From contig JACKQL020000016.1 in NCBI GenBank assembly GCA_018296165.2, positions 806,001-870,000 of the forward strand: 64,000 nt of DNA, given 5' to 3'. Made by a program: the position numbers and the translations under genes. Below are positions 34,500-46,343 of the stretch, piece after piece (positions within the stretch are counted from its first letter, which is position 1; the number at the start of each line of letters is the position of its first letter). The notes under the pieces are model-generated. The model had not been told where the DNA came from and searched no databases. It saw only the letters and a program-made list of their open reading frames with translations. Source of the stretch: Termitomyces sp. T153. Taxonomy: Eukaryota; Basidiomycota; Agaricomycetes; Agaricales; Lyophyllaceae.

Positions 34500-35650
34500 G
34501 TAATGTAACGTTTTGCCTAAAATGGAACACGCCGGAATTGCACTCGACGAACCAGTTGGACTACCTGTCCCATTAGAACAAAGATCGTTACTATACTGTG
34601 ACCCGTTACTCAGAGTGGACAAGGCTCTGATACTGCCAGTCATTTCCATAGCGGGAAACCCAACCGCTACATGTAATTTCAGAGTAATTACAGTGAAGGT
34701 TTGTGATGCAGCCGTCTTGTCCAGTGGCTCTGAATTCGCTATCACAACAGCTCAGACGTCTACCTTGTCTATCGCATCATCATTTGGTCTTGCGCAAAGA
34801 TAAGTGCATCGTGTCCATGACTGCGGGCAATATAGATGGATTGAGGAAACAAATAGGTAGATTATTTTCCAGCTGGCAAGAACAAGGAAAGGTAATTGAG
34901 CATTGAGGTGTCTGTCCCGTGAGATGGGATGCCGCTTTTGTATTGGCTGATGATTATAAATCAGAGAAAGTAGAGGCCTTCGTCGCAGTAGGAACACCGG
35001 TAGAGGAATGAACTATTTAAGTATTACGAACTCCCTCATGATCATTCTTCACAATCTGTCTTTTCTCTTGCAACACGCGCAGCAACTTACGCATAGAATA
35101 TGTCCTTCAACTGCCTGGAATGGACAAAGTCCGTCACGGAGCTGTTGTCAAGTAATTCTGAAAGGCAAGAGCTGTTCCAAGAGATTGCGTTACCGCGAAC
35201 TAATTGACGCTGTAGCCGATCGTTACTTACAGATGACGAGTTCTTCCACATCGAGCCGATTTCTGGTTCGACGTCTAACTATCAGCCTTCATTCTTCATA
35301 GATTAAATCAAAAACATGTGCTACTGATATCTTTAGAGATATTTACAGGTAACCTTACAGCCTGCCTTAGGTGGACGCGGGCTTTGCAAGCATTGAAGGA
35401 ATCGATTACACTGTCTATTTGCCATAAACTAGATAATTCCATGAGGACGCTACGAAGAGAATCAATAGAAAGGTCATTGCTAACCATCCGAGAGAGATTC
35501 AGAAACGTGTCATTACACCGAGCGAGCTTCATGAATAGACAAAAGGATTACAGTGGAGGCGCCAACGATCGGTCTCTGGAAGCTCACAAATGATGGAACC
35601 CAACAGCCGACATAGATTTTCGGTATACGCTAGTGGGTTCATTGAAACGA
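34500..35650 (+). CDS. Unidentified plus-strand coding traces (possible multi-exon gene or pseudogene)
   Basis: Protein-like segments occur in order on the plus strand in differing frames: SMTAGNIDGLRKQIGRLFSS (about 34820), WDAAFVLADDYKSEKVEAFV (about 34930), KRLRYRELIDAVADRYLQ (about 35180), and KRINRKVIANHPREIQKRVI (about 35460). Short introns could join them but I could not close a frame. I recognise no family. Stops between segments leave decay equally possible. Confidence 0.28.
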
Positions 35651-36019
35651 GCAGGATTATATAGGCATAGATTGAATATTTCCCAGAGAAAGCTTAGTGT
35701 TTTCCGGCGCCGGCACCCACTGAATAATAGTTGAGGTGGCTTTTTGCATACCTTTGTGGACAAATGGCAACCTCTGAGCTTTTTTGGAACGTATATCACT
35801 AGCATTCTATTGAGTCTGTAGGCATGCGGAATTAATGGATCTGGTGAGGATGATACAAGGGATGATATACCAACGATATACTTGGCAGATGTCGGTACAA
35901 ATGGCTCTTTTGATCCGAGAAAGCCGGGGTATTTCCCAGGATCCCTAGGGTGGGCACGAAGTAATTGTGACCCCGACACTGCTTGATTACATACCTCAGG
36001 TTGGTTATCTAGATGTAGC

Positions 36020-37539
36020 ATGTCATTATCTGACATTCCTTTTGACGTCCTCACTTCCGTGCTTTTTTGGGTTTCCAATCGACAGATACTCCTCAACTGC
36101 CTCTTTGTCAGTCGACAGTTCAGGGATGCCGCTATTACAAAGTTATATGAATCAATAACTCTGCGTTCACCTCAATCCTACAATGGGGTATGTTTTATAC
36201 TTGCATCTAAATGGTTGTATCTGAAATCAATAAGGAATTGTATCTGAACGCCCTTCATACTCTTCAGTTACACCCTGAACTCCGATTACACGTGAGACAC
36301 GTTCGTCACCATCGTACGTGGTTGTTGTGAGCATCATCAACCTTCAAATTCTCACAATCCTATAGCATCTACTCACGAGGCCAGGGATAGTCAGAAATGG
36401 GAAAGAACTATCGAAATTCCATCACTCTCAAGCCTGGCGAAGCTTCCAAATCTCAAATCCTATACCTTTATCTTCGAACAAGGGGTGACACTTCCTGCTC
36501 AATACTTTGCAGCATGTACACAAGTACTTGAACATTGCATGACACTCAATTGCCTCGACCTAGGGTTTCATGTAGAGCTTCCGCATGTTCCGGGCCTTAT
36601 GACCTTGACTGGGCGTCTATCCTCTTTGAGCATCGCTTCTATAGATGAAGATGACGTGGCTACATCACTCTCTTCTTTATTTCGTGACCTTAAATCTCTG
36701 AGCTTATGGGTGGGTGTACCAGCAATCAGACTGCATCTGGGTTAACCTCAAACATACAGAGCGCTTGTAATATTCAGGTCGAAACCTTCACTCAGATCTC
36801 GACGTGCTTGAAAGGTCTTACATCTCTAGACTTGGGTCTTCCTCACAGGCTCGATTCGGGAGCGCTCCTGTCTATACTGTCAAACATGCCAAACCTTTTG
36901 AATCTAGACCTCTTCCTTATGTGGAATCCGGTAGGTTCTCCCATATGTAACAGTTGGGCACTTGGCACTGAGGCTATTTGATAGCATAGTGTGTCGACTT
37001 TTTCAGGCCTTCCAAAATTGGAGCGCTTGATTTTACGTCACCAAGGCATCGCTTACAGGAAAAATTACGAAAACCTGTTCAGATGGCTTGGTGTTTTGGT
37101 TGCTATTTCGCCTCTCACATCTTTCAGCCTCCTGGCAGACGATGAAAGGCTGTGTACATTCCCGTCTTCTCTGATCAAGATCCTTCTCAGTAAGCTACAA
37201 TTGGAGTTTATCAACATCCCATATGTGGAGCTCCGAAGTGCCCAATGGGACCAGATTGTCGAGGGATTTCGTGAACTGACGACATTGTCCTTTTATCTTG
37301 CCGACTCTATCGGCCTCGTGAGCTTTGTTTAGAGAAATATCCAGATCACCAGCTGAAATCCTCTACAGGAAAACCTTCTGAAAAAGTTTGGTTCTAGGCG
37401 CCTTTCCACATTGTATGTAAGGTCAACGATTGAGTTCAAGGTTGTCAAAGCTCTATGGAGCAGAGTTCTTAGACAATCCGATGTACAACTGGGTTTATGG
37501 AGGACAGTGAGGTATGGGTCACTGTGGCATGTACGATAG
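36020..37539 (+). CDS. F-box protein with leucine-rich C-terminal part
   Basis: The exon model is 36020-36187, 36235-36313, 36366-36709, 36760-36946, 37007-37317 and 37369-37539. It sums to 1260 nt with one open frame (419 aa). Residues 3-45 form an F-box-like motif (DIPFDVLTSVLFWVSNRQIL, then CLFVSRQFRDAA), the Skp1-binding module of SCF ubiquitin ligases. Leucine-rich segments follow: SLAKLPNLKSYTF, LNCLDLGF, LKGLTSLDLGL, MPNLLNLDLF and LPKLERLIL, which usually bind the substrate. This layout is common in basidiomycetes, where such genes form large, fast-changing families. The exon 4 donor GTAACA (36947) was preferred over GTAGGT (36931) because only it keeps the frame. The partner substrate is unknown. 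An upstream ORF on the opposite strand overlaps the promoter and is not counted. Confidence 0.8.
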
Positions 37540-37739
37540 CACTTAGCAGATGGGTTCTGGTCATCTGATATATTTTCCATCTAGGGACTGTGGTCACTGA
37601 CACCCCGAGGTGACCGTGAAGGTATTTTCGCTCATGTGGATGAGTATGGGGCTCGCGGGTAGGGAAATCCTATCGGATCCGTCCCTCCTGGCAACTACCG
37701 TGTAAACGTGGGCTTAGATCGAGACTGCATAGGGCCATC

Positions 37740-39060
37740 CCACATGTCATCATGATGAAAACAAATTGTGATTCACAAGAGTAGAGGGAATACAGAAATA
37801 ACACATCTCAAAGAGAACAGGCAGGCGAAAGTGAAAGGTCAGGGACACAAAAGGACAGTGGGTAACCTTGGAGCTCTTGGGCTTTGTGTTGCCATCCGCA
37901 GCCTGAAGAGGACAGCACAGTGCAGAATAGATCAATAATAAGCCTCTTATCTTCTGTGCGGTCGAAGCCGCGTGTGTCGAGGAAACATTCGTCGCTCGAC
38001 TAGTAGTGCCATTATCAAGACTTGGAAACGATAATCCAATGGTTTTCTTTCACGCTAGGGTCTTCGATATCTTGTCCGGGCCGGAAGTTTAGTTTGTCAT
38101 GGGTGCAGAAGCTGGAGCCAAATCCAGAGGCAAGAGGATTTGGACAGGGAGTCCTGTGTTGATATTGATAGGTGTTGCCATTTCATGTTACAGGATAGAC
38201 CATGATGAGAGGATTGCGATGATTACATGGCCACAACAGACTTCAGGTAGGCCAAGTGGGACATTGTCAGGTTCCGCTGACCCCGGGGGCTCAGCTGCAC
38301 TGGGCAAGTCCTTACTAGGCGGGCATGATCCCCTTGCACTGGTAACCGAACACTCGAAGACGTTCCGGGCCCTGGTGGCTTGTGCGAATCGTTGGGAGGA
38401 TGTGATCCAGTGATACGTTGATGGGATCATTGGAGAACGCGGGTTGCCCCAAGGTTGTCGTGATACTCCGGAATAGGTCGGAGGAACCAGGGTATTGAGT
38501 TGATGATGGGTGGCGAAGATCGGGAACAGCAGGGGTGGTTCTCGGGGTTTGGGAGGCCCAGGGTAAGTGTCAGTGGCTGCGGAGCAGGCACCGAAGTTGG
38601 CCAGGGGGCCGTCGGAGTTAGCCGGGGAGGCGTCGGAGTTAGCCGAAATAGGCGCGGGGCATGGGCGGAAGTTCGGCGGAGCGTTGGGGGTTTTTTGGGG
38701 GTTCGGGGTTGATGGGCGATGTGCGGGGTTTTGGGGAACGGGTCGTGACAGACATGTACTCGGGCTTGAAGTCATGAATGCAGTGAGGTCGATTGTGGAC
38801 TTCATTGTGCCACCCGACAGCTCCTTCTCCTTGATGATATGCGCAACAATTGATTCCAACTCTTGGTCTTCACCTACAACTGAGTTGTCAAGTTCTTGTT
38901 CTATGGTATGTCAAAGTAGGAACGAAGGCCTTGCATGAGATGGAAAAGAAAGGAAACTTAATGCGCATTTTGTTATCCCTGGTCACCTCCTCTTCATGCC
39001 ACAACCTAGCCAGATTCATCAACCATTCCACAATGTCTTTGTCATTCTGCTTGTGATCAG
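37740..39060 (-). mobile_element. Fragment of a Gypsy element (protease-RT linker region) that retains CpG
   Basis: The minus frame at 38188-38859 contains PPSKDLPSAAEPPGSAEP. It aligns with PPSKDLPSVAEPHGQQNL in the linker before RT of the plus-strand Gypsy element (about 16840). Unlike all other element copies here, CG dinucleotides are frequent. The region also carries Pro-rich repeats (ANSDASPANSDGPLANFG). No LTR or RT is attached, so this is a truncated piece. Confidence 0.65.
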
Positions 39061-39146
39061 CATAGCCCTACATGTGTAGAAATCTGGTTTCAGGGATATT
39101 TTGAAAGGGAAGTGTGTTCCCCTTATTACAACAATTTTGTATGATA

Positions 39147-39328
39147 CAGTGGCTCAAAGAACTGTCCCAATAATTTATACTTTTTGAAAGATGACATTGG
39201 CATGAAGGATTGGAAGTATTTAAAATTCTGGTTAAATCATGTAAAATACTATGGCATCATGGCTACAAATTGCATTTTAGTTCATTTAGATTATGTAATT
39301 TAAATCAAAACTGATGGAGTAAAGGCTC
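39147..39328 (+). repeat. Solo terminal inverted repeat of the Tc1/mariner element
   Basis: TA then CAGTGGCTCAAAGAACTGTCCC-like start (39145-39168) followed by ATGACATTGGCATGAAGGATTG and CTATGGCATCATGGCTAC landmarks, matching 44709-44890. No transposase and no second TIR are attached. Confidence 0.8.
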
Positions 39329-40917
39329 TGTGGTCAACTTGTTACTGTTGTATCAATAGTTGTTTTTGAGATTATGGTCACAGATTTGATTCTCTCAATT
39401 GGCAAAATATTTGACCAAAAATTGCCAGGCACATGATACAATGCTGGTTATATCATGACTATGCTGTACATACAGGCTTTGTTATAATAAATGGATGGTA
39501 TAGCCTGCCTACTTAGCCACTGTTCCTCAATCCTCAGCTAATCAATCTGCTTCAATATGCTCACACAACTCTATAAGTTTCATAAAGTTCTTGGCATGTT
39601 GGAATGCCTTCTGATGTGCTTCTTAGTGAGATCTTCCTGTAATGACCCATCACAAAAAATGAAAACAAAACATACTATAAGCTCCTCCTTCTTCTTTAAC
39701 ACTTCACACTCCTTTATCTCAGAACTGATGCACAGAGATTGTGCTCATTCCAATGCTTTGCTCTTGGTTTCTTGCATTTTCTATGAAGTTTTAATTCATC
39801 ATAGGATCCAGCTAGACTCCAGGGAATGTACTCCAAGGCTGGTCAATTTTTCCTCAAGGCTTTCAAGCATCAAGTCAGGCATAAAGGCCTCAGAAAGGAA
39901 AATGTGAAATGTACTCCCCATCCCTTAATTTGAGGATGATGATTGTGAGTGAGAGAGAGTTTGGGGAAGGGAGCAATGTTGATCTGTTCACCCAGTGATT
40001 GTGAAAAAGAAATAATTCAATTTCTTGAGTCCAAGAAAGTTCTTAAATGCTGGGACCCTCCCTCAGAAGAGAGAGAGGGGACAAAACTCAAGCTAACTAT
40101 AAGGGACTTGGTGAGTACAAGTAGATAATCATGTAGAATAAACAAGTGAATAGAGATAGTGGGAGGGGATCAACATGCATGATGTAGAGAGAAACAATTG
40201 TGAGTGCTGCAAGCACAGTGTGAGATGACTGGAGTATGTGAGAGTAGGTAGACTTACCTCCAAGTGCAGTGTGAGATGATGAGGTTGCTGTAGCCATGCC
40301 CACAGGTATATATGTTATAGAAGACAATGAGGCCACTCAAGCCAGAAGAGCATAACAAGGATGAGAAAGAAAGAATGAGGCAATCTAATCTATACCTAAA
40401 TTGACTCTAGGCAGCCCCCCTACACATTCTTGCCTGATCCAATTTTTCACTCTCCTTCTGGGCTGTAAGCTTTTCTCTGAGCTTATACAAAAGTGCCGCA
40501 TCAAAAACAACAGAAACAAGCAAGCATCATATTGTTGCAACTTGATAATGACCTGTAATTCACAAAGCCTCTGTGCACTCCATATCAAGATCTGCACATA
40601 CAGCATCAGGAGTTTCCCACATCTTTGAAAGAGTATATCCTCAGACACCTGGAATTGTTCCTATATCAAGTATCATAATCAAGAAATGAATGAATAGGTG
40701 GCAGATCTGGATGTTTCCATACTGTTTCTTCATGAGCCAAAGCATCACCACCTGCACTTCAGAATGCTCCTGGAATACCTTTGGCAGTCTATCATCAGAG
40801 TCCTTCATTAAGAACACATATTGTCAGAACTTACTGCTTTATGAAGCTGTCTGTCTCCAACTAAATGTACTGCCAAATCAGCATTCCAATGGAACAAAAG
40901 AAAGGATTGAACCCATC
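39329..40917. other. CG-poor sequence, no gene recognised
   Basis: Short frames (39557-39907 plus, 40385-40648 minus) have no known motif. The stretch lies between repeat copies and is probably repeat-derived. Confidence 0.5.
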
Positions 40918-41335
40918 TGTAAGGGTGACCTCTGGAGGCTGTGGCTCAATCACACAACTGGCAAAGGGAGATCCAAAGTCTATTCAGTATCTACAAAAAG
41001 TTCTAGAATTCTAACTACTCACCTGGCAGAGGGAGATCCAAAGAGAACAAGCCTAAGGATCCCCAATGCCAGTGTTTGGAAAATTTACTCTAGAGCTTCT
41101 GGAATCAACACCCAACAACAACAAAATTCAGAGTCCAATCAAAAGGTGGAAATCCATTGTAAATGGCCTTGATCTCTGGACTCCCTGCACATGACCACAT
41201 ACAAATATAATCAAAAGATAGCCCTTGGTTGAAAGTACCTGTGCTCCAAAGATGGGAGGCCTACAATGAGTGGTAGGCCCAGAATACAGGAAACAATCCA
41301 GGGGTCTAGTAAGAGGCCATGTGGAAGGGGCAACA
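40918..41335 (-). repeat. Solo LTR of the Gypsy family, minus orientation (418 bp)
   Basis: The reverse complement begins TGTTGCCCC and ends CCCTTACA, and matches the full Gypsy LTR (including TTACTAGACCCCTGG, GATTGTTTCCT, and CCTCCCATCTTTGG). The 5-bp flanks (CCATC and CTTGT) do not match, so the insertion site has decayed or the boundary is off by a few bases. Confidence 0.8.
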
Positions 41336-41544
41336 CTTGTTGGAATTATGGATAGAGAACCAATGCAGCCTGAGGGCTAAAATTGGAATCAGCAGATAGG
41401 GAAAGCAAAGGAGAATAAAGGAAAACCATAAGGAGGGAGAACAGAACAAAGAGAGAATGGGACATCCCCTGACACCATCTTGCTCCTTAGCCATCTTTTT
41501 TATGACATCTAACCTCTTCTCATTAGCTGCTGCTTCAGAAAAAA

Positions 41545-44133
41545 ACCTGGTTAGAAACAGGTCACATAGTTTCTAACAGGTGTTTCTTTGAAAATCAGTT
41601 TGAATAGAATATTGCAAATAGTAAAGAAAGAATTTTGATGTTCCTAAACTGTTACCTGAGAGATAAGAGAAAAAAAAATTTCACTTCTTCTTGAAAAATA
41701 CATGGAAAACACAAATTGTATTATTCTTCTATTTTTTTTTTTTTGAGAAATACATGACATGTATCTTTTTCTCTTTCAGGAGTTGCTTTTGTCAAGTTTC
41801 TAAAAGGTGTTTCTTAGGCAGTTATACTTATGTTCATCAAAAAACTGATTAAAAAGACTCTTGTTGTTCCTTGAGAAGCACTGATCAGAAAACCTTGAAA
41901 TGTTTCTTACAAAGCTCTATTTGGAAATACATATTGCATCAAGAAATGTGGCACTCATTGTACAACAAGTGCACATGCATAGACTCACTCATTGTATTTA
42001 CATACAATATAGATTGTTGATTATGGTATATTGAATGCACAGTCATGAAAACACAGGTATATGTAAATATCCTTCAATTCCTATGTTCTTCACCTTTGTC
42101 TTGATATCTGAATCAAGTAGATGGCCTCCATGTGTGCTGCAAATTTATTATATACAACAAACAAGAGGAAGATCAATGTTGAGGCTGATTGGCTCCATGA
42201 TACAAAGCCATTAGTGGGTCAAAAATGATAAAAGTGATTGTTTTCTGTAATTATGCAGATTCTGAATAGAAGTTGAGATTAAAAATGTCTTGGAATTTGC
42301 TTGGAATCAAATTCAAACACTGATGTACAGACAATACCACCTCAACATGGTCTGCCCCTTTGACATCTTCAAGCAATACTTCTTCTTCTTCCTGATCATC
42401 TTGTCCACTCTCCTCTTGTCTACATTTTCTACCCCCACTTCCACCTTTCATTACTTGCTCCTTCATCACAGTGATTGCCAACTGGCTTGCCTTGTTCACC
42501 TGTTCCTTGAGGAGCACAATCTCTTCTGCATCCATTGCTCAACTGCAATAGCTCTTGAAAGATGGAAGTATTTTGATTGCATTGTTTTGACATCTATCCT
42601 AATTGTTAGCTTGTCTGCCTCAGGTATATATATATACTATCATACAATCTGATTTAAAAATCTGGATGAATCAGGACAAAAGAGTTTTTATACATTTAAT
42701 CATGAAAATATTGCTGAAAAGTCCATTGATAATACAGGTCAAATGTTTCATTGAAAGACAACTCATGAGCTAAATATAACATATAAATTCTCTTATCAAT
42801 GAAATTTTATGAATGAGGAGTAGTACAAGAAAAAAAATATGCATCCTTCCTAAGACTTATGAATTTGGAAGGGAGTGGCTATTGATGCTATCCTATCATG
42901 AGCAAAGAGGAGATAGGAAGGTGGAAGGCATGAGTAGACATACAATTAATTGCTGGAGAAACTTTTTGATTTTGTTGTCCACAATTAGAGTGAATTGTAT
43001 GACTAAAGCATAAAGAACATAGTTGGATGGGGCTTTGGGGTCCATAACATATAAAGCTATAATATATGATTAGCTTTGCATTTTGACAAGTCATCAAGAA
43101 AAAAGGTGTTTGTTTAGATTTGATTCTGAGGTAAAATCAAACACATTTATTTTATTTCCATCTACAATCTATATATTTATAAAAAACCATCACTTTTATT
43201 TCTTAATAGCTCTGTCTCTTGAAGCTAGTCAGCCTTGACATTGATCCTTCTCTTGTTTGTTCGATGTGACAAGTTTTCAGCATATATAGAGGCCATTTAC
43301 TTGATTCAGATATCAAGACAAAGGTGAAGAACATAGAAATTGAAGGATATTTGTATGTTAAGATATTTGTGAATGAGTGGCCCTGTGAATGAGTGGCCAA
43401 ATATAAAATTGAGTGCTGCTATGGGACAGAATTACACTGGAAACAATGTCCATGTTTGCATCAGCACAAATTCCAGTCTGATAGTCATGTCTACAAGGTC
43501 TATAGATTGGTATCCTTTATTTTTTTGTTAATGAACTCCTCATTTCTCTTGTTTAGCATTTTCAGAAGAATTTAACTTCTTACTCAATTTGCTGGCTTGA
43601 ATGTTGAGACCAAAGGTATGTTTGTATGCTTACCTCTATGTCAAATGCTGCACATCTTTCCTAATTTTTTTTTCCTTCTGTAGATTGTAGAAATTGTACA
43701 TACTGACCTTATTTATACTTCAATCAACAATTGATATTGTAAATGCAATAAGTACCATGCTTTTTGATGCAATATATATTTCCAGAGTTTTCTGATCAGT
43801 GTTTCTCAACAAACAATAAGAATCTTTCTCATCAGATTTTTTTATTAAACATTAAAAACTTGCTTAGGAAATACCTTTTGGTACTCACCAAAAGTAACTT
43901 TAGACAGAGAAAGGTAGATGTCATGTATTTCTTGAAGAGTAAATAAGAAAACACAATTTGTGTGTTTTTTGACTTTCTCAAGAAGAAGTGAAAGAAAGTT
44001 TTTTCTTCTTCCTCAGGTAATAATTTAGGAACAAAAAAACCCTTTCCTTACTATCTCCAAAATTCTATTTAAACTGATTCTTATTGTGAAAACCTGTTAG
44101 AAACTATGTGACCTATTTTTAACAGGTGTTTCT
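41545..44133. mobile_element. 2.6-kb element with long inverted-repeat arms
   Basis: The left arm (41545 to about 42250) and the right arm (about 43190-44133, reverse complement) align through many landmarks: AGGTCACATAGTTTCTAACAGG, TTCACTTCTTCTTGA, AGAAATACATGACAT, CACTGATCAGAAAAC, ATATTGCATCAA, TTGTTGATT, GATATCTGAATCAAGTA, and AACAAACAAGAG(G/A)A. The centre (about 42250-43190) is different on the two sides. No transposase is recognised in it; one weak minus frame (42251-42535) is acidic and coiled-coil-like. This may be a foldback or long-TIR non-autonomous DNA transposon. Confidence 0.7.
42251..42535 (-). other. Small acidic ORF in the loop of the inverted-repeat element
   Basis: The 94-residue frame starts MDAEEIVLLKEQVNKASQLA and has an acidic run (DQEEEEVLLED). 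It has no domain match and sits in CG-poor DNA. It may be a relic of a protein carried by the element, or chance. Confidence 0.2.
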
Positions 44134-44708
44134 CCAGATTTCTACAAGATTTTCCAAAGTATCTGTGCATCCAGAGTGAGCAGTGTCAAGGGCAACAATT
44201 GAATAATGACAACAAAGCACAGTTTAAATGAGTGGTTGAAAACCAAAGGAAGTGAATATGTACACATTCTGAGCTTCTTTGAGTTCATGCAGCTTTTATG
44301 CAAATTTACTGTAAGAGAAAGAGAAATATGCATGTATATATATTTATATTAAAAGAGCCACATAGGCAGAGACAACTCACATATCTCTACACTTCTTCAG
44401 AGCCTTGAACTTGCCCTCTATCTACTTCATTCCATATACAAACATTGTAGTGAGTGAAGATGAAGATATAAAAACAAATAAAGCCCACCTTCTCTTTGCA
44501 ACTTCTGATCTCTCCATCTATCTTCTCCACCTTCTGTCAAAATGATTTCACTAGCTCTTTTAACTTGCACTTTGCACTTCAAGGCAAACTGGATTCTATG
44601 TTTTTGCAAGTATGGAAGAAAGATGGTGCAATTTATTTTTGAGAAAGTCAATTATGTGGTAGGCTGTGAGAGGAAAAAGGATATAAGCAAGTACATTGAT
44701 AAGGGTTA

Positions 44709-44925
44709 CAGTGGCTCAAAAAACTGTCCCAATGTTTTATACTTTTTAAAAGATGACATTGGCATGAAGGATTGAAAGTATTTAGAATTATGATTAAATC
44801 ATGTAAGATACTATGGCATCATGGCTACAAATTGCATCTTAGTTTATGTAATTTAAATTGAAACTAATGGAGTAATGGCCATTTTCAAATATTCACTCAT
44901 TGGGACAGTTTTTTGAGCATCTCTA
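44709..44925 (+). repeat. Left TIR of the Tc1/mariner element
   Basis: Begins CAGTGGCTCAAAAAACTG and includes ATGACATTGGCATGAAGGATTG; ends with ATTGGGACAGTTTTTTGAGC, itself an inner inverted copy of the start. Confidence 0.85.
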
Positions 44926-44999
44926 ATTTTGGTATTTAGTACTTTGTATGTTCTCTATTTGCTTTGATAACTGCTTGAATCCTTCTGAGCATGCTTCCT

Positions 45000-45880
45000 A
45001 TCAGTCTTTGGCATCCCTCTGCTAGTATGCTATCCCACTCCTTTACAACCCTCTCTCACAATTCATGCACACTATAAGGAGGTGTTTCATACTACCTAAA
45101 GCTGCTCCTTGAGGTACTCTCAGAAGTGTTCAATAGGGTTAAGATCAGGGGATTGGGCTGGCCACCAGAGGACATTGAAGTTGTTGTCTTGAAACCACTT
45201 GTTAGCCCTCTTGGAGTTGTGTTTGGGGTCATTGTCCTGTTGAAAGTAGCAGGCACCCTCCTCCATCTCCAACTTTTCAAAGCCCTGCTTTGCTCTGTCA
45301 TCTAAAATTTCACAGTACTGCTTTGCATTCATGATCTCCACCACCTCTACCAGCTTTCCTACCTCATTCCAATCCATACAGCTCCATACCATGAGATTAT
45401 TCCCTCCTCCATGTTTCACAGTAGGTGTAGTGGTTTGGTCTGAAATGCCTTCTCCTCATAGCTTCTACACATACTGCTTTCCATCTTTCCCAATCCTGTT
45501 AATCTTTGTCTTATCTGTCTACAACACTCCTTTTCAGTCTTCCACAGTCCAGTTCTGATGCTCTTAAGCCAATGTCTAGCTTTGAGCATAGAAACTTTCC
45601 TCTTTGTAGCAGGCTGGTACTCCTCCTTCAGCACCTTTCAGACAGACTGAGGAGAGACAGGGTTGGAAATGATGTTGTTGATAAAATTGGTAGCCTGAAC
45701 AGCTATATCAAATCTTCCAATTGAGATTTGTAAAACAATAGCCTGTTTATCATGTGGAGTGAGCTTAGCTGAACAGCTTCCAGGATGGTTTTTCTTGTCC
45801 ACCTCCAACTCTCTACCAATACTCCCAATAGTAGACTTCCCTAGACCAGTTTTAGCCCCAATTTAATGCAGAAAATCCCC
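45000..45880 (-). pseudogene. Tc1/mariner transposase, DD34E type (broken)
   Basis: Order on the minus strand: N-terminal helix-turn-helix region near 45700-45850 (CSAKLTPHDKQAIVLQISIG), then TKRKVSMLKARHWL, then the first catalytic Asp in TDKTKINRIGKDGKQYV, then KHGGGNNLMVWSCMDW, then the second Asp in YFQQDNDPKHNSKRA, and PAQSPDLNPIEHF. Thirty-four residues separate the second Asp and the Glu of NPIE, giving DD34E. A frameshift occurs near 45550, and in-frame stops stand where relatives have Trp (before TDKTK, after QYV, and after IEHF). Confidence 0.87.
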
Positions 45881-46133
45881 TTGAGCAAGGAGAGAAGCAA
45901 TAGTAAAGCATTCTGCAGGAGAAGTAGCTTTCATTGAGCAAGGAGAGAAGCAACAGTAGAGTGTTGTACAGGAGGAGTAGCTTTTATAATGGTGTTGGAG
46001 GTCAAGATGTGGTTCAACCATCTTGAACCACTTCCAAATATAACTAAACATAGTCACATGACTCTGTTGATATTCCCACATGCAACTTACTCTTTATTTC
46101 TGACTAAAATAGGGATAAACCTGCAAAGTTGAA

Positions 46134-46343
46134 GATGCTCAAAGAACTGTCCCAATGAGTGAATATCTCAAAATGGCCATTACTCCATCAGTTTTGATTT
46201 CAATTATATAAGATGAAATGCAATTTGCAGCTATGATGCAATAGTATTTTACATGATTTGACCAGAATTTTAAATACTTCCAATCCTTCATGCCAATGTC
46301 ATCTTTCAAAAAGTATAAAAAATTTAGGTTCTTTGATCCATTG
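46134..46343 (-). repeat. Right TIR of the Tc1/mariner element
   Basis: Reverse complement of the left TIR with landmarks CTGTCCCAATGAGTGAATAT at the inner side and CCTTCATGCCAATGTCATCT towards the outer side. Confidence 0.82.

Larger units (their letters stand above)
44709..46343 (-). mobile_element. Tc1/mariner DNA transposon, decayed, with long TIRs
   Basis: The left TIR (44709 to about 44925) and the right TIR (about 46134-46343) are inverted copies of about 210 bp, with the CAGTGG start following a TA (44707-44708). The outer end on the right has changed to CCATTG then CA. The enclosed minus-strand transposase is broken. Two solo TIRs of the same family lie at 39147 and 47316. Confidence 0.87.

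Noticed and set aside
35584..36096. 170-codon minus-strand open frame upstream of the F-box gene
   Set aside because: It overlaps the first exon of the F-box gene in antisense, has no domain, and is explained as promoter and antisense of a better-supported plus-strand gene.
36931..37006. GTAGGT as the donor of the fourth intron of the F-box gene
   Set aside because: The stronger-looking donor at 36931 shifts the frame into a stop; the GTAACA donor at 36947 keeps the leucine-rich frame open.
40913..41340. Target-site duplication for the solo LTR
   Set aside because: The 5-bp flanks CCATC and CTTGT do not match at the boundaries I could set.
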